Assembly: GCA_947069175.1 (NCBI GenBank)
Contig: CAMTDV010000012.1
Location: 33,512,341 to 33,576,340 of the forward strand
Direction of reading: 5' to 3'
DNA: 64,000 nt
DNA from: Scalesia atractyloides
Taxonomy: Eukaryota; Streptophyta; Magnoliopsida; Asterales; Asteraceae
Each line of letters starts with the position of its first letter. Position 1 is the stretch's first letter. The notes below the pieces were generated by a model. That model ran no database searches, was not told the DNA's origin, and saw only the letters and a program-made list of their open reading frames with translations. Position numbers and translations under genes: made by a program. Shown here one piece after another: positions 21,077-30,521 of the stretch.

Positions 21077-21739
21077 TTTAGGGTTTTGATCAGTGGGTCG
21101 GGCCTAAAGCCCGTTATCGAGTGTAAGCAATATGTATATCCAAAGCCCGTTTTTATAACCCGAACTTCGTCATCTATCGAATTTTATTTATTTGGAGCCT
21201 AAATGTGTGAAATTCAAGTCGAGAGTCGTTTATGACACGTAAATCCGTCGGTTACGTTAAAGTTGCGTATTTCGCTACGGTTGTCGTTTTTATCCGTTTT
21301 TCGATCCGATTTCTACCGCGAGTATTAAAATTTGAACACGAAGCCAAATATATCAGAATGTATTAATATTTAGACGTAACTCTAGTTTGTGGCTTCCGTT
21401 TCGTTGTCGGTGCGTTCCTGTTTTCCGCGTATCTTCCGCGTTGTGCTTTGCGACGTTCAACGATCCAAATTTATCGCATAATTATAACTGTATGATAAAT
21501 ACAAGTACAAAATTCGTATTTTTAGGCGTTGTCAGTATTTGTTCGGCATCAGTTCGCTTATCATTCGATTTCGTGTTTAGTGTCTTCAATTTTCGCCAAA
21601 TCACGTAATATGAATCAAGTAGACGTTCCTAGGCTTTCCAAAGGCCTGATCGAGTTAATTTACGTCTAATTATGCTAATTATAATGGTATTACCGTTTGA
21701 TATGCGCTTAATTACAACCGGAAAGTGCCGGTTGTAACA

Positions 21740-22199
21740 ATCCAAACAAGAAGAGGCTTTTCAAACCTTGAAGCAAAAACTTTGTGATGCACCTATACTT
21801 ACACTTCCTAATGGTTGCGAAGACTTTGTGAGTTATTGCGACGGTCAGGGCAAGGGTTAGGTTGTGTTCTAATGCAAAGAGGAAAGGTGATAGCCTACGC
21901 CTCAAGGCAACTCAAAGTGCATGAGAAGAATTATACCACGCACGACCTAGAACTTGGAGCAGTCATGTTCGCTCTAAAGATATGGAGACACTATCTCTAT
22001 GGTACAAAGTGTGAAATTTACACTGACCACAAGAGTCTTCAACATATTTTCAATCAAAAAGAGTTGAACATGAGGCAAAGACGATGGGTCGAACTCCTAA
22101 ATGATTATGATTGTGAAATTCGATGTCATCCTGTCAAGCCTAATGTTGTGGTTGATGCCCTCAGTCGAAAGGAGTTTGCAAACTCAATCCGTCTTTGGT
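21740..22199 (+). pseudogene. G1 RNase H
   Basis: It resumes the frame broken at 17555: QEEAFQTLKQKLCDAPILTL-like sequence (with small frame damage at 21745-21850), then GLGCVLMQRGKVIAYASRQL, NYTTHDLELGAVMFALKIW, YTDHKSLQHIF and VVVDALSRKE. These are the standard Ty3 RNase H and tether motifs with catalytic E and D residues present. The 'YCDASGQG' start is altered (CDGQGQG). RNase H would degrade the RNA strand during reverse transcription. Confidence 0.85.
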
Positions 22200-23190
22200 G
22201 TTCCCAAATTGTGACCGATCTTCAAAACCGAATTAGAGCAGCTCAATATGTTTCTGTCACGGAAAATGATGTACGAGATGAACTGTCTTGTGGAGCTGAA
22301 ACCAAGCTAGAATCCAAATCGGATGGTATTCTCTATTACTTGAATCGTATTTGGGTACCTGATCGTGAAGATCTCCGTGTTTTTCTCATGAATGAGACAC
22401 ACAAAACTCGGTACTCTCTACATCCAGGAGCCCGTAAAATGTATCAAGATCTATGATACTCTTACTGGTGGCCTGGTATGAAGAAAGATATCGCTATATT
22501 CGTTTCCAAATGCCTCACGTGTTCCAAAGTGAAAACTGAACATCAAAAACCTTCAGGACTCCTTGTCCAACCAGAAATACCTGTATGGAAGTGGGAAAAT
22601 ATAACCATGGATTTCATTACCGGGTTACCTCGCACCTCCAGTGGGTATGACACCATTTGGGTTATCGTTGGCCGTCTTACTAAATCGGCTCATTTCATTC
22701 CAATCCGCGAAGATTTTAAGAATGAGAAGTTAGCGCATACCTATATCAATGAAATTGTGAGCCGTCATGGTGTACCCCTAAGTATCATTTCAGATCGAGA
22801 TGGCCGTTTTACTTCACAAACATGGCAAGCCGTACAATCCGCTATGGGTACACGTCTAGATCTCAGCACTGCCTTTCACCCTCAGACTGATGATCAATCT
22901 GAGCGCACCATACAAACCCATGAGGACATGTTGCGAGCGTGTTTGCCTTTCACCCTCAGACTGATGATCAATCTGAGCGCACCATACAAACCCATGAGGA
23001 CATGTTGCGAGCGTGTTTCATAGACTTCAATGGTAATTGGGACACTCACCTACTGTTGGTGGAATTTTCGTACAACAATAGTTATCATTCAAGCATCGAT
23101 ATGGCTCCTTTTGAAGCTTTATATGGTCGTAAATGCTGATCTCCTGTATGTTGGCACGGAATTGGTGAAGCGCATATCACTGGACCTGAA
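22200..23190 (+). pseudogene. G1 integrase
   Basis: It has the N-terminal zinc domain (H...HPGARKMYQDL, then CLTCSKVK; a TGA at 22454-22456 splits it) and the catalytic core with the DDE triad: D in TMDFITGLP, D in IISDRDGRFTS and E in QSERTIQTHEDM. A 74-bp tandem duplication (22871-22944 and 22945-23018) repeats the glutamate region and shifts the frame. A further TGA lies at 23137-23139 where the family has arginine (YGRKC-R-SPVCW). The protein is not functional. Confidence 0.88.
22871..23018 (+). repeat. 74-bp tandem duplication in G1 integrase
   Basis: Two head-to-tail identical units starting GCCTTTCACCCTCAGACTGA at 22871 and 22945. 74 is not divisible by three, so it frameshifts pol. 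Confidence 0.95.
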
Positions 23191-23736
23191 TTGATTCAAG
23201 AAACGACTGACAAAATTCTTCAGATTCGCAATAATCTTCTAGCGGCTCGAAGTCGTCAAAAGAGCTACATTGATAAACGGCGAAAGCCTTTGGAGTTTTG
23301 TGTTGGTTATCGAGTACTTTTGAAAGTATCACCGTGGAAGGGAGTGGTTCGTTTTGGACAAAAGGGCAAGGTAGCACCATGCTATGTGGGACCGTTCAAG
23401 TTACTCGAAAGAGTAGGTCCTGTAGCATACAAGCTTGACCTACTAGAAGAACTCAACAGAATTCATCCCACGTTTCACGTATCAAACTTGAAAAAGTGTC
23501 TCGCCGACGAAAATCTCCATATTCCTTTCGAAGATATTCAGATCGATGAATCGATGCACTTCGTTAAAAGACCAGTAGAAATCATGGACTACGGTGAAAA
23601 GCGTTTGAGATGAAGTCGTATTCCAATAGTCAAGGTACGTTGGGAGTCAAAACGAGGACCCGAGTTTACTTGGGAACGTGAAGACTCAATGTGCGAGAAA
23701 TACCCGCATCTTTTTCCAGTTACGGCTACTATTTAA
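23191..23736 (+). pseudogene. G1 integrase C-terminus with chromodomain-type tail
   Basis: It reads SYIDKRRKPLEFCVGYRVLL, then GPFKLLERVGPVAYKLDL (GPY/F-like module) and LNRIHPTFHVSNLKKCL, followed by the chromodomain-like end VEIMDYGEKRLR and, after a TGA at 23611-23613, IPIVKVRWESKRGPEFTWE, ending at TAA 23734-23736. This tail is typical of Tekay-type chromoviruses and is thought to guide integration into heterochromatin. The same tail survives in G3 at 45274-45507. Confidence 0.85.
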
Positions 23737-23751
23737 ATTTCGGGACGAAAT

Positions 23752-23770
23752 TTCTAAAAGTAAGGGATAC
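23752..23770 (+). promoter_or_regulatory. Polypurine tract of G1
   Basis: The purine-rich AAAAGTAAGGGA lies directly before the 3' LTR start, preceded by TTTCGGGACGAAATTTC, the usual context in this family. Confidence 0.7.
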
Positions 23771-24478
23771 TGTAACAACTGTGTTAAACGGGTTCCAAAA
23801 ACCTGCACCGTATATTAATCAAGCATTGGTTTTAATCGTTGCATAATTATTAGTGTCAATTATTGTAATTCGTCGCAATTAATAAATAATATTAGAATTT
23901 AAACCATAATTAATAAATAAAATAATAAGTAAGTCGAATTAATCTTTAAAATAATAAATAAATAATTAAAATAAAAAGTAAGGGGAAACCGGGATCGAAC
24001 CTGGGTCTCCCACACTCACATGCACACCAAACACCGATAGGGTACACACACTTTATGTGTTGAAACCCAAAACATTTGATTTTTATACTCAACCCCAACC
24101 GTAAATGTTGACTGTGTAATCAAGCAAAACCGCCAACATCAATTGCAAGGATGTAACGACATCTGTTTTAAAATGTGATTGAGCAAAACTCGGCAACCCA
24201 AATCATAACCGAAAACTGGTCTAATTATATTGAAACCGTTGGAAATCATTGACCAAATCGAAACCTTATAATTTAGGTTGAAATCAGAACATTTGCACTG
24301 TAAATAGCAGTGATTCGCACTTCTAAACCTCGTTCATTATCATCAAAGTCCTATCTTTAATCTCTTTGCTCACTTCTCTGTTCGTCGGATTTGTGTTTTC
24401 ACTCGCCGAAGTTGATTACCGGAGGACCGCATTCCGATCTTCTATCTGGCATAAATTCTTAATATCCCTAATTGTTAT
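23771..24478 (+). repeat. 3' LTR of G1, first piece
   Basis: It starts TGTAACAACTG and follows the 5' LTR base by base with scattered substitutions. It holds the antisense tRNA-like copy (23978-24050) and the damaged TATA (24299-24306). It is interrupted at TSD GTTAT by solo LTR A and continues at 27108. Confidence 0.92.
23978..24050 (-). ncRNA. tRNA-like module, antisense, in U3 of G1 3' LTR
   Basis: Homologue of 12001-12070; the reverse strand keeps the B box GGTTCGATCC. Confidence 0.5.
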
Positions 24479-25482
24479 TGTCACACACCGACCCGCAGCG
24501 GAAAAGGTGACCGGGGCATGATTGGGTTATCATCAAAGCTCATGACTTTTATTATACGTTTCATATTCATTAATACAATTTAATAGGAAATTTACAATCA
24601 TAATTACATCATGACCTAACATCAATCTAAGCTTCTTTGTTTTCTTCTAAGGCATTTCCTATGTTTTCCTTGCTTCATCCTGTTCACCTGTATCATGTGT
24701 AAAAAGGGTTTTTGGATCAACAAAAAGTTGGCGAGTGAATCCTATGGAAAACATTTGAACAAGTTTATTTAATTGATTATAAAATAAGTGCACAACCACA
24801 CATGAGTAAAAATAGATGTAACTTATTCACCAATCAATTAATATTAAATAATGCACACATGAAAAATAATGGATCGTTTTGAGGCACGCGTTGCTCAACT
24901 CGTCTCTCACGAGGAACTGATGGGCCTAATGAATGATTTGCATATACTTGACAATATGAAATACATAACTACAAACAATATAAACTAAATAATACACACA
25001 CGAACAATAATGGATTTGTTTTGAGGCACGTGTTGCTCAACTCATCTCACACGAGGAACTGATGGGCTAATGAATGAATTGCATATAAAATAGACAAAAT
25101 GAAATACATAACTACAAGCAATGTATACAATCTAAGTTTAGATCACAATATGGTATGGCACAAGTTGAAATAAACGAGTTAATTTTATGACACATGACAC
25201 ACCCCAAAACGTGTAATTAAAAAGGGGAGTTGTAAGATTCACTCACATTGGGTGCGTTCGGTTGATGATGTTGAATGCGCACAAAGTGGTTTTAACCACG
25301 AGTGAAATTACCTAGATAATGGCATAATGTTTCGGTAAGTAAACGGATTTTATTAATCCATTTTAGGATTGTTGGGTGTATTTTTGTGAGTTTAAGGCTA
25401 TTTTCTAACCTTAAAAATGTTATTTTTAAATATTTTTAATTGATTTTTAATTAAAATAAATAAATAAAAATAATAAAAAATG

Positions 25483-25537
25483 TTGACTTTTTTGACCGTT
25501 GACCGTTGACCGTTGACCATTGACCTTGACTGTTGAC
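25483..25537. promoter_or_regulatory. Cluster of eight TTGAC (W-box core) sites in solo LTR A
   Basis: TTGAC starts at 25483, 25492, 25499, 25506, 25513, 25520, 25526 and 25533, that is eight cores in 55 bp at steps of 6-9. This looks like a short tandem expansion. WRKY binding is inference. Confidence 0.5.
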
Positions 25538-25560
25538 CGGTTCGCATGTGTAATTGTGTG

Positions 25561-25637
25561 CGCTGGGTGAGGCTCGAACCCGAGACCTCCCGTACGCGTG
25601 CACGCAGCTCTACCAACTGAGCTACGTGTCTAACCCG
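25561..25637 (-). ncRNA. tRNA-like module A1 (sense to solo LTR A)
   Basis: Reverse strand: GGGTTAGACACG, A box TAGCTCAGTTGG with D stem GCTC/GAGC, TGCGTGCACGC palindrome, then B box GGGTTCGAGCC. Same type as 12811-12888. Confidence 0.6.
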
Positions 25638-25728
25638 AAATATTTCTGTTTTTAATTATATTTATATACTAATTAGATTAAACTGAAAATCATTTATTTT
25701 TAAAAACGATTTAAATCCAGCGAGTCGG

Positions 25729-25806
25729 TGCGCTCCACAGGTCTCGAACCCGGGACCTGTGGTTTAGGTTAACACACAGTCCACCGCTGGACTGTGTGTT
25801 TAACTT
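25729..25806 (-). ncRNA. tRNA-like module A2 with two extended hairpins
   Basis: Reverse strand: ACACACAGTCC / GGACTGTGTGT (11-bp stem around AGCGGT) replaces the D arm. CACAGGTC / GACCTGTG (8-bp stem) encloses the B box GGGTTCGA. Both tRNA-like arms are longer than in any tRNA. Confidence 0.6.
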
Positions 25807-25893
25807 GTTATATAATCTGATTTTTATTATACTTATATACAATTAAATAATTTCAGTTCTGCCTTATTTAAAAAGTTTAATAATTGTCCGGAC

Positions 25894-25973
25894 CGGTGCG
25901 GTAGCCCAGACTCGAACTCGTGTCCTGTGGTTAAACATACACACAGTCCACCGCTGGACTGTGTGTCTATCTT
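25894..25973 (-). ncRNA. tRNA-like module A3
   Basis: Reverse strand: ACACACAGTCC / GGACTGTGTGT hairpin, then B-box-like GAGTTCGAGTC. 167 bp from A2. Confidence 0.55.
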
Positions 25974-26057
25974 GGTTATTATTCTGGTTTTATTAAACTT
26001 AACATATATCAGCAGTGAATCCGGTTCGGTAAAAAAAGACATTTTTATTAAGGCGAG

Positions 26058-26140
26058 TGTGCGTGGGGCATGTATCGAACTCGAGACGTTTACGTATTTA
26101 ATGTGCACACAGTCCACCGCTGGACTGTGTGTCTAACCCG
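26058..26140 (-). ncRNA. tRNA-like module A4
   Basis: Reverse strand: GGGTTAGACACACAGTCC hairpin and GAGTTCGATAC (B box weaker). 166 bp from A3. Confidence 0.5.
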
Positions 26141-26572
26141 AGTTATAACTTGATTTTAATTATACATATACACAACTGAAACTTCGTCTTCTTCGTTGAA
26201 TTTAACCAGAATCGGAAGTCCGACTGGTTCGATGTTTTAATCATGTTCTTTAGTGTTTTGAGGTTAATTACAGGTGAGATATATAAAAAGAATGAAAGAT
26301 TTAAGCGTAAGGTATACCGACTGGACTCCTCTGTTTCTCCGGCGAAACTCCGGTGACAGCAGAAACTTCCGGCGACGTGTGTCCTGCGGTAGAGAGTCTT
26401 CAGCAAGCTTGAAATGGATGTGGGTGACTTCGGTATAAGCTCTGGGGGTTCAGTAAGGCACAGAGGTGAAAGGTTCGGTTTTCCGGCGAGTTGCAGGTAT
26501 TTTCCGGCGAGTGGAATTACGTCCGGTAAAGGTGCGGTTTTGATCGAAAAAGCTTGCAGAGGTTCGAGGAGG

Positions 26573-26580
26573 TATTTATA
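26573..26580 (-). promoter_or_regulatory. TATA box of solo LTR A
   Basis: TATAAATA on the minus strand, between the antisense and sense tRNA-like modules as in the other LTRs. Confidence 0.6.
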
Positions 26581-26837
26581 GGGCAGGTCATCGATGAATT
26601 TGGTTCGATTTCCGACTTGATTCGTCGGTTAAAAACTCTCCGGCGGTTATAACTTGTGTCGCGGACTCAGGCGTCGGTTATAACCGATGTAGTGATTAAG
26701 GTTTACGTTATAACTGAAGAAATCGTAAATTCTTGGCGAGTTAGTCGGGATTTCCGACGACTGAAATTTGGGCGCGCCGATTTTGAATTCGATAATTATG
26801 TTATGATTTAATTGTCTTCCAATAGTGAACAAGAAAC

Positions 26838-26922
26838 CTAAGCGGCGCAGTGGTTGAGTGTGTGTGTGTGTTAAGTCTCTGCTGAACCGGTTGACTGACC
26901 CGGGTTCAAAACCCGGCAGCAA
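26838..26922 (+). ncRNA. tRNA-like module, antisense, in U3 of solo LTR A
   Basis: A-box-like AGCGGCGCAGTGGTTG and a T arm CCGGG-TTCAAAA-CCCGG with five perfect pairs. Class II (Ser/Leu) spacing of about 80 bases, but no acceptor stem is visible. Confidence 0.55.
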
Positions 26923-27420
26923 CATTATATTTTTATTTCATTATTTTTAACAATTTTTCAAAAACAAATTATATATTCCAATATAATAATTAATTATGTA
27001 TCGTTTAAAATTAATTTGGGCATTAAATACGCCACGAAATTTTAAACTGATTGTTCGGTTAATAAACGGAGCGGGTTTGGTAAAATCCGTTTTTGACGGA
27101 TGTTACAGTTATGTTGTAATTCTTTTATATGGTAAACAGTGAACCAAAACCATTACAAATATAAATCAGTCGAAGTTCTGGTTCAGCGTTGGATATAGGG
27201 AAGAAGATGAGTTGTGAATAGTGGTTAAATGAATTAAAAAGTTGGTTTCAATCAGGTTAGACACCTAGCCCAATTGGATGGGATGGGTGCAAATCAACTG
27301 AGAGTCGCGGCCCTGGATGCACTCCGGTTTGTTGAGTTAAAAAAAAGAAACCTTTTTAATTTAATTAAATCAGGATTTACTTAATAAGTATATAAATATA
27401 ATAAAAATCCAGTATCTAAC

Positions 27421-27500
27421 GGGTTAGACACGTAGCTCAGTTGGAAGAGTTGCGTGCACGCAACCAAGAGGTCACGAGTTCGAGCCTCGCCACACACATC
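27421..27500 (+). ncRNA. tRNA-like module 2, sense, in G1 3' LTR
   Basis: TAGCTCAGTTGG A box and CGAGTTCGAGCCTCG T-like arm; homologue of 12811-12888, 167 bp after the decayed module at 27254. Confidence 0.55.
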
Positions 27501-28165
27501 CAATTCCTTTGCAGAATCGGTCAGGTCCACCTGTCAGACCTGACAACATTTTATTATTATTATTATTATTATTATTTTATTTTATTTATTTATTTATAAT
27601 ACTAATATACTTTATCTAAAAATTCATTAAAAACACATAAAAATATAATTTTTGAAGGTCTAAAATATCAACAAAAAACACAAAAAAAAATATATAACTT
27701 GAAAATCTAACCAAAGTTTTAATTAAATATTAATTTGATATACTTATCGAATTATCGTACCATTATTTTTAGGTTAGTATTCGTTCGTCGATCAAAAAAC
27801 CCACAACTCGTGCGCACTCATCATCAATCAAGACTAGGCACCCACTATGAGTGAATCCTTACAAACTCCCTTTTTAAATCACATTTTGGGGTGTATCATG
27901 TGTCGTACATGTTTTATTTACTTATTTAAACACTTGTGCTAAAGTCATTATGTGATCAAATGTGTTTATATTGTTGGTATGATTCTATGTGGATACATTT
28001 TATTATTTCAGTGCACTCATTCATTTAAGGCCCATCAGTTCCTCATGGGATACGAGTTGAGCATCATGTGCCTCATTAGATCGGCTCCGTTTGATTGAGC
28101 CTTGATCTCAAGTTCATCATTCACCATGTCATGTGTTCATTATGGATATTATGTGGTTTGTGATT

Positions 28166-28168
<3 letters not shown>

Positions 28169-28237
<69 letters not shown>
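28169..28237. repeat. (TA)n microsatellite
   Basis: About 34 TA units; only a handful at the matching place in the 5' LTR (13597-13610). Confidence 0.97.
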
Positions 28238-28239
<2 letters not shown>

Positions 28240-28596
28240 TCACTTATGATACATGCACAAGTTTTATTTAAATAACCAATATATTGCAACTGATTAAATG
28301 TTTACTAAAATTCACTCGCCAACTTTTGTTGACCCAAACTCTTTGTTTTACGCATGATACAGGTGATCAAGCTGAGGAGAGAAACACCTAGGAATGGTCT
28401 TAGAAGATTAAACGAATCTATTATGTTTTGAAGAATGTTTTTTTTTTATTTGTGCTTGTATTTTTGTTTTGGATATTTAAAGCTTAAATTTCAATTTAAT
28501 AAATATGAAACCTTTAAGTAAATGTCATGAGCTTTAGTGATAATCCAATTATGCCCCGACTTTTATTTCCGTTGCGGGTCGGGGTATGACAATGTC

Positions 28597-29005
28597 AATG
28601 TTAGAGCTCTCATCATCCGGTGACCAAGTTCCGGTCGTCATGAGTGGCTAATTCTCAAGGGTTTCACCCCGGTGTAGACTTTTGTAAGGTTTAGGGTTTG
28701 CTTTATGTTTCTTAGTTGATTTGTGACAAATTGAGTTGTATTTTGAATTGATTGATAATTTTCCTATATTTGAACTATATTAATTGTCGAATGATTATAA
28801 AATTTGACTTTGCGAAATAAGTTTGTGTATTTATGCCTTATCTTTCAAAAGGAGTTATTTGTTCGAAGTAACAAAGTGCATTACGGTCCGTCATACGCGT
28901 GATAGCAATTGACAGCTAAGCTTTGTGATATCAAAACTGTTGATGACAAATTCAATTGAATCAATCTAAAATTGTTAAGCAACTTAGCTTTGCAATTGTT
29001 GAACC
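28597..29005 (+). repeat. 3' LTR of Athila-like A1, second piece
   Basis: Continues 11791 after G1. No frame is seen. It is interrupted after GAACC by solo LTR B and continues at 31587. Confidence 0.45.
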
Positions 29006-30042
29006 TGTCACACCCCGACCCGCAGCGGAATAAGAGTCGGGGCATAATTGGGTTATCACCAAAGCTCATGATGTTTACTAATATGTTTCGTATTTATTAA
29101 ATTCGAATTACATCTCAAAGATTTAAGTCAAATTCATACAATACAAGGAAAGAAAAAATTAACTAAAACAATCCAAAATCTAAACTGGTTTATTCTTCTA
29201 GGCCGCCCTATATGTTTCTTGCTTCAACTTGATCACCTATATCATGTGTAAAAATGGGAAATTTTGGGTCAACAAAAGTTGGCAAGTGAACCTTGTTAAA
29301 AACATTTGTTATGGATTCCTTGTTGTATTTAATATGGAAAAATTGTGCAATAATCATATATGAACAAACGTATGTAAACAAACAATCACAAACCACCTTG
29401 CATGAGTATATGATATGAATGACAATGTATATGTTGGCAACGTCTCGTTCACGCTCATAGGTAATGGGGAACGGACGGCCTATGATGATGTATGTGAGAT
29501 CAAGGCTCAATCAAACGGAGCCGATCTTATGTTGGCAACGCCTCGTTCACGCTCATAGGTAATGGGGAACAGCTCACGCTCATAGGTAATGGGGAGCGGC
29601 GGCCTATGATAATGTATGTACTGAAAATGATAACTTTAATCTAAACATTAACCACACAAACAATTGATATATATTGGCCACACATTAGATCATGAATATG
29701 ATGGATACACAAGTGTTTAATTGAAATGAATAAATAGCGACACATGATACACCCCAAAATGTGATTAAAACGGGGAATTGGTAGAGATTCACTCACATTG
29801 GGTGCGTTCGGTTGATGATGTTGAATGCGCACGAGTTTAGAGGATTGATCGACGAGGAATAACTAACCTAATTAATAACGAAAAGGTACGGTAAATAAGT
29901 GGATTTTATTAACAATTTTAATAGGATTTTTGGATATATTTTTGTGAGTTTAAGGCTATTTTCTAACTTTAAAAACATTATTTTTAAGTATTTTTAATTG
30001 ATTTTTAAATAAATAAATAAATAAAAATATAGAAAAAAAATG

Positions 30043-30087
30043 TTGACTTTGACCGTTGACCATGACTGTTGACCGTTGACCGTTGAC
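30043..30087. promoter_or_regulatory. Cluster of six TTGAC (W-box core) sites in solo LTR B
   Basis: TTGAC starts at 30043, 30049, 30056, 30069, 30076 and 30083; same position in the LTR as the cluster of solo LTR A. Confidence 0.5.
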
Positions 30088-30108
30088 CTGTTCGGTCGTG
30101 TATAAGCA

Positions 30109-30186
30109 TGCGCTGGGTGAGACTCGAACCCGTGACCTCCCGTACGCGTGCACGCAGCTCTACCAACTGAGCTACGTGTCTAACCC
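30109..30186 (-). ncRNA. tRNA-like module B1
   Basis: Reverse strand: TAGCTCAGTTGG A box, D stem GCTC/GAGC, TGCGTGCACGC, then GGGTTCGAGTC. Confidence 0.6.
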
Positions 30187-30274
30187 AAAATATTTCTGTT
30201 TTTAATTATATTTATACACTATTTAATTTAATCCGAAAATCATTTATTTAAAAAGGATTTAATTGTATCGAACC

Positions 30275-30354
30275 GGAGCTCTCAACAGGTCTCGAACCCG
30301 GGACCTTCGGTTTAGTTTTGCACACAGTCCACCGCTGGACTGTGTGTCTAACCT
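30275..30354 (-). ncRNA. tRNA-like module B2
   Basis: Reverse strand: GACACACAGTCC hairpin with GGACTGTGTG and B box GGGTTCGAGAC. 168 bp from B1. Confidence 0.55.
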
Positions 30355-30442
30355 GGTTAATATTCTGGTTTTTATTATACTTAACATCTTACTGTGAGTT
30401 AACCCGGTTTGGTTTTAAAAAGAGCATTTTTATTTAAGGAGT

Positions 30443-30521
30443 GAGGTTGGGTCAGGGATCGAACTCGAGACGTGTATTCATTGTGTGCACACAGTCCACC
30501 GCTGGACTGTGTGTCTAACCC
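30443..30521 (-). ncRNA. tRNA-like module B3
   Basis: Reverse strand: GGGTTAGACACACAGTCC hairpin and GAGTTCGATCC. 167 bp from B2. Confidence 0.55.

Larger units (their letters stand above)
17556..21739 (-). mobile_element. Solo LTR C, 4.2 kb, inserted in G1 pol
   Basis: On the minus strand it starts TGTTACAACCGG (21739) and ends GGGGGTGTGTCA (17556). The size is 4184 bp, very long for an LTR. There is no primer site, gag or pol inside, so it is read as a solo LTR of another gypsy family. Minus-strand TATA (TATAAATA) lies at 21069-21076, followed by a GC-rich leader (20560-21050) full of CCGCCG and TCTCTC. A cluster of five TTGAC cores is at 20144-20185 and a 27-bp tandem array at 18331-18455. 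Open frames inside, such as those at 19415-19972 and 20686-21045, show no known domain. Confidence 0.75.
24479..27107 (-). mobile_element. Solo LTR A, 2.6 kb, inserted in G1 3' LTR
   Basis: Minus-strand LTR starting TGTAACATCCGTC (27107) and ending GGGTCGGTGTGTGACA (24479), 2629 bp. It is flanked by perfect 5-bp duplications GTTAT (24474-24478, 27108-27112); removal restores the G1 LTR (...ATTGTTAT|GTTGTAATTC). There is no internal coding. TATAAATA (minus) is at 26573-26580. One antisense tRNA-like module lies upstream and four sense modules downstream, then eight TTGAC cores. It is a sister of solo LTR B. Confidence 0.92.
11792..28591 (+). mobile_element. Ty3/gypsy chromovirus G1 (Tekay/Del-like), full span with two nested solo LTRs
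   Basis: A complete but dead element. It has a 5' LTR 11792-13974, tRNA-Met primer site, gag, protease, RT, RNase H, integrase with a chromodomain-type tail, a purine tract and a 3' LTR 23771-28591 (interrupted). The flanking duplication ATGTC is perfect at both ends. Order PR-RT-RH-IN and the C-terminal tail mark a chromovirus; the Gag start MSARHSRGGRR and the CGGGACGAAATTTCT sequence before the purine tract suggest Tekay. Removing the solo LTRs at 17556-21739 and 24479-27107 leaves about 10 kb. Confidence 0.92.
27108..28591 (+). repeat. 3' LTR of G1, second piece
   Basis: Continues the LTR to GGTCGGGGTATGACA, directly followed by ATGTC (28592-28596). It contains sense tRNA-like modules at 27254-27327 (B box deleted) and 27421-27500, a short ATT run (27550-27580) and a (TA)n expansion (28169-28237). 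Confidence 0.92.

Noticed and set aside
25729..25806. A tRNA-derived SINE inserted in the LTR
   Set aside because: No poly-A tail or target duplication around single modules; the modules repeat with their spacer inside the LTR, so array growth fits better.
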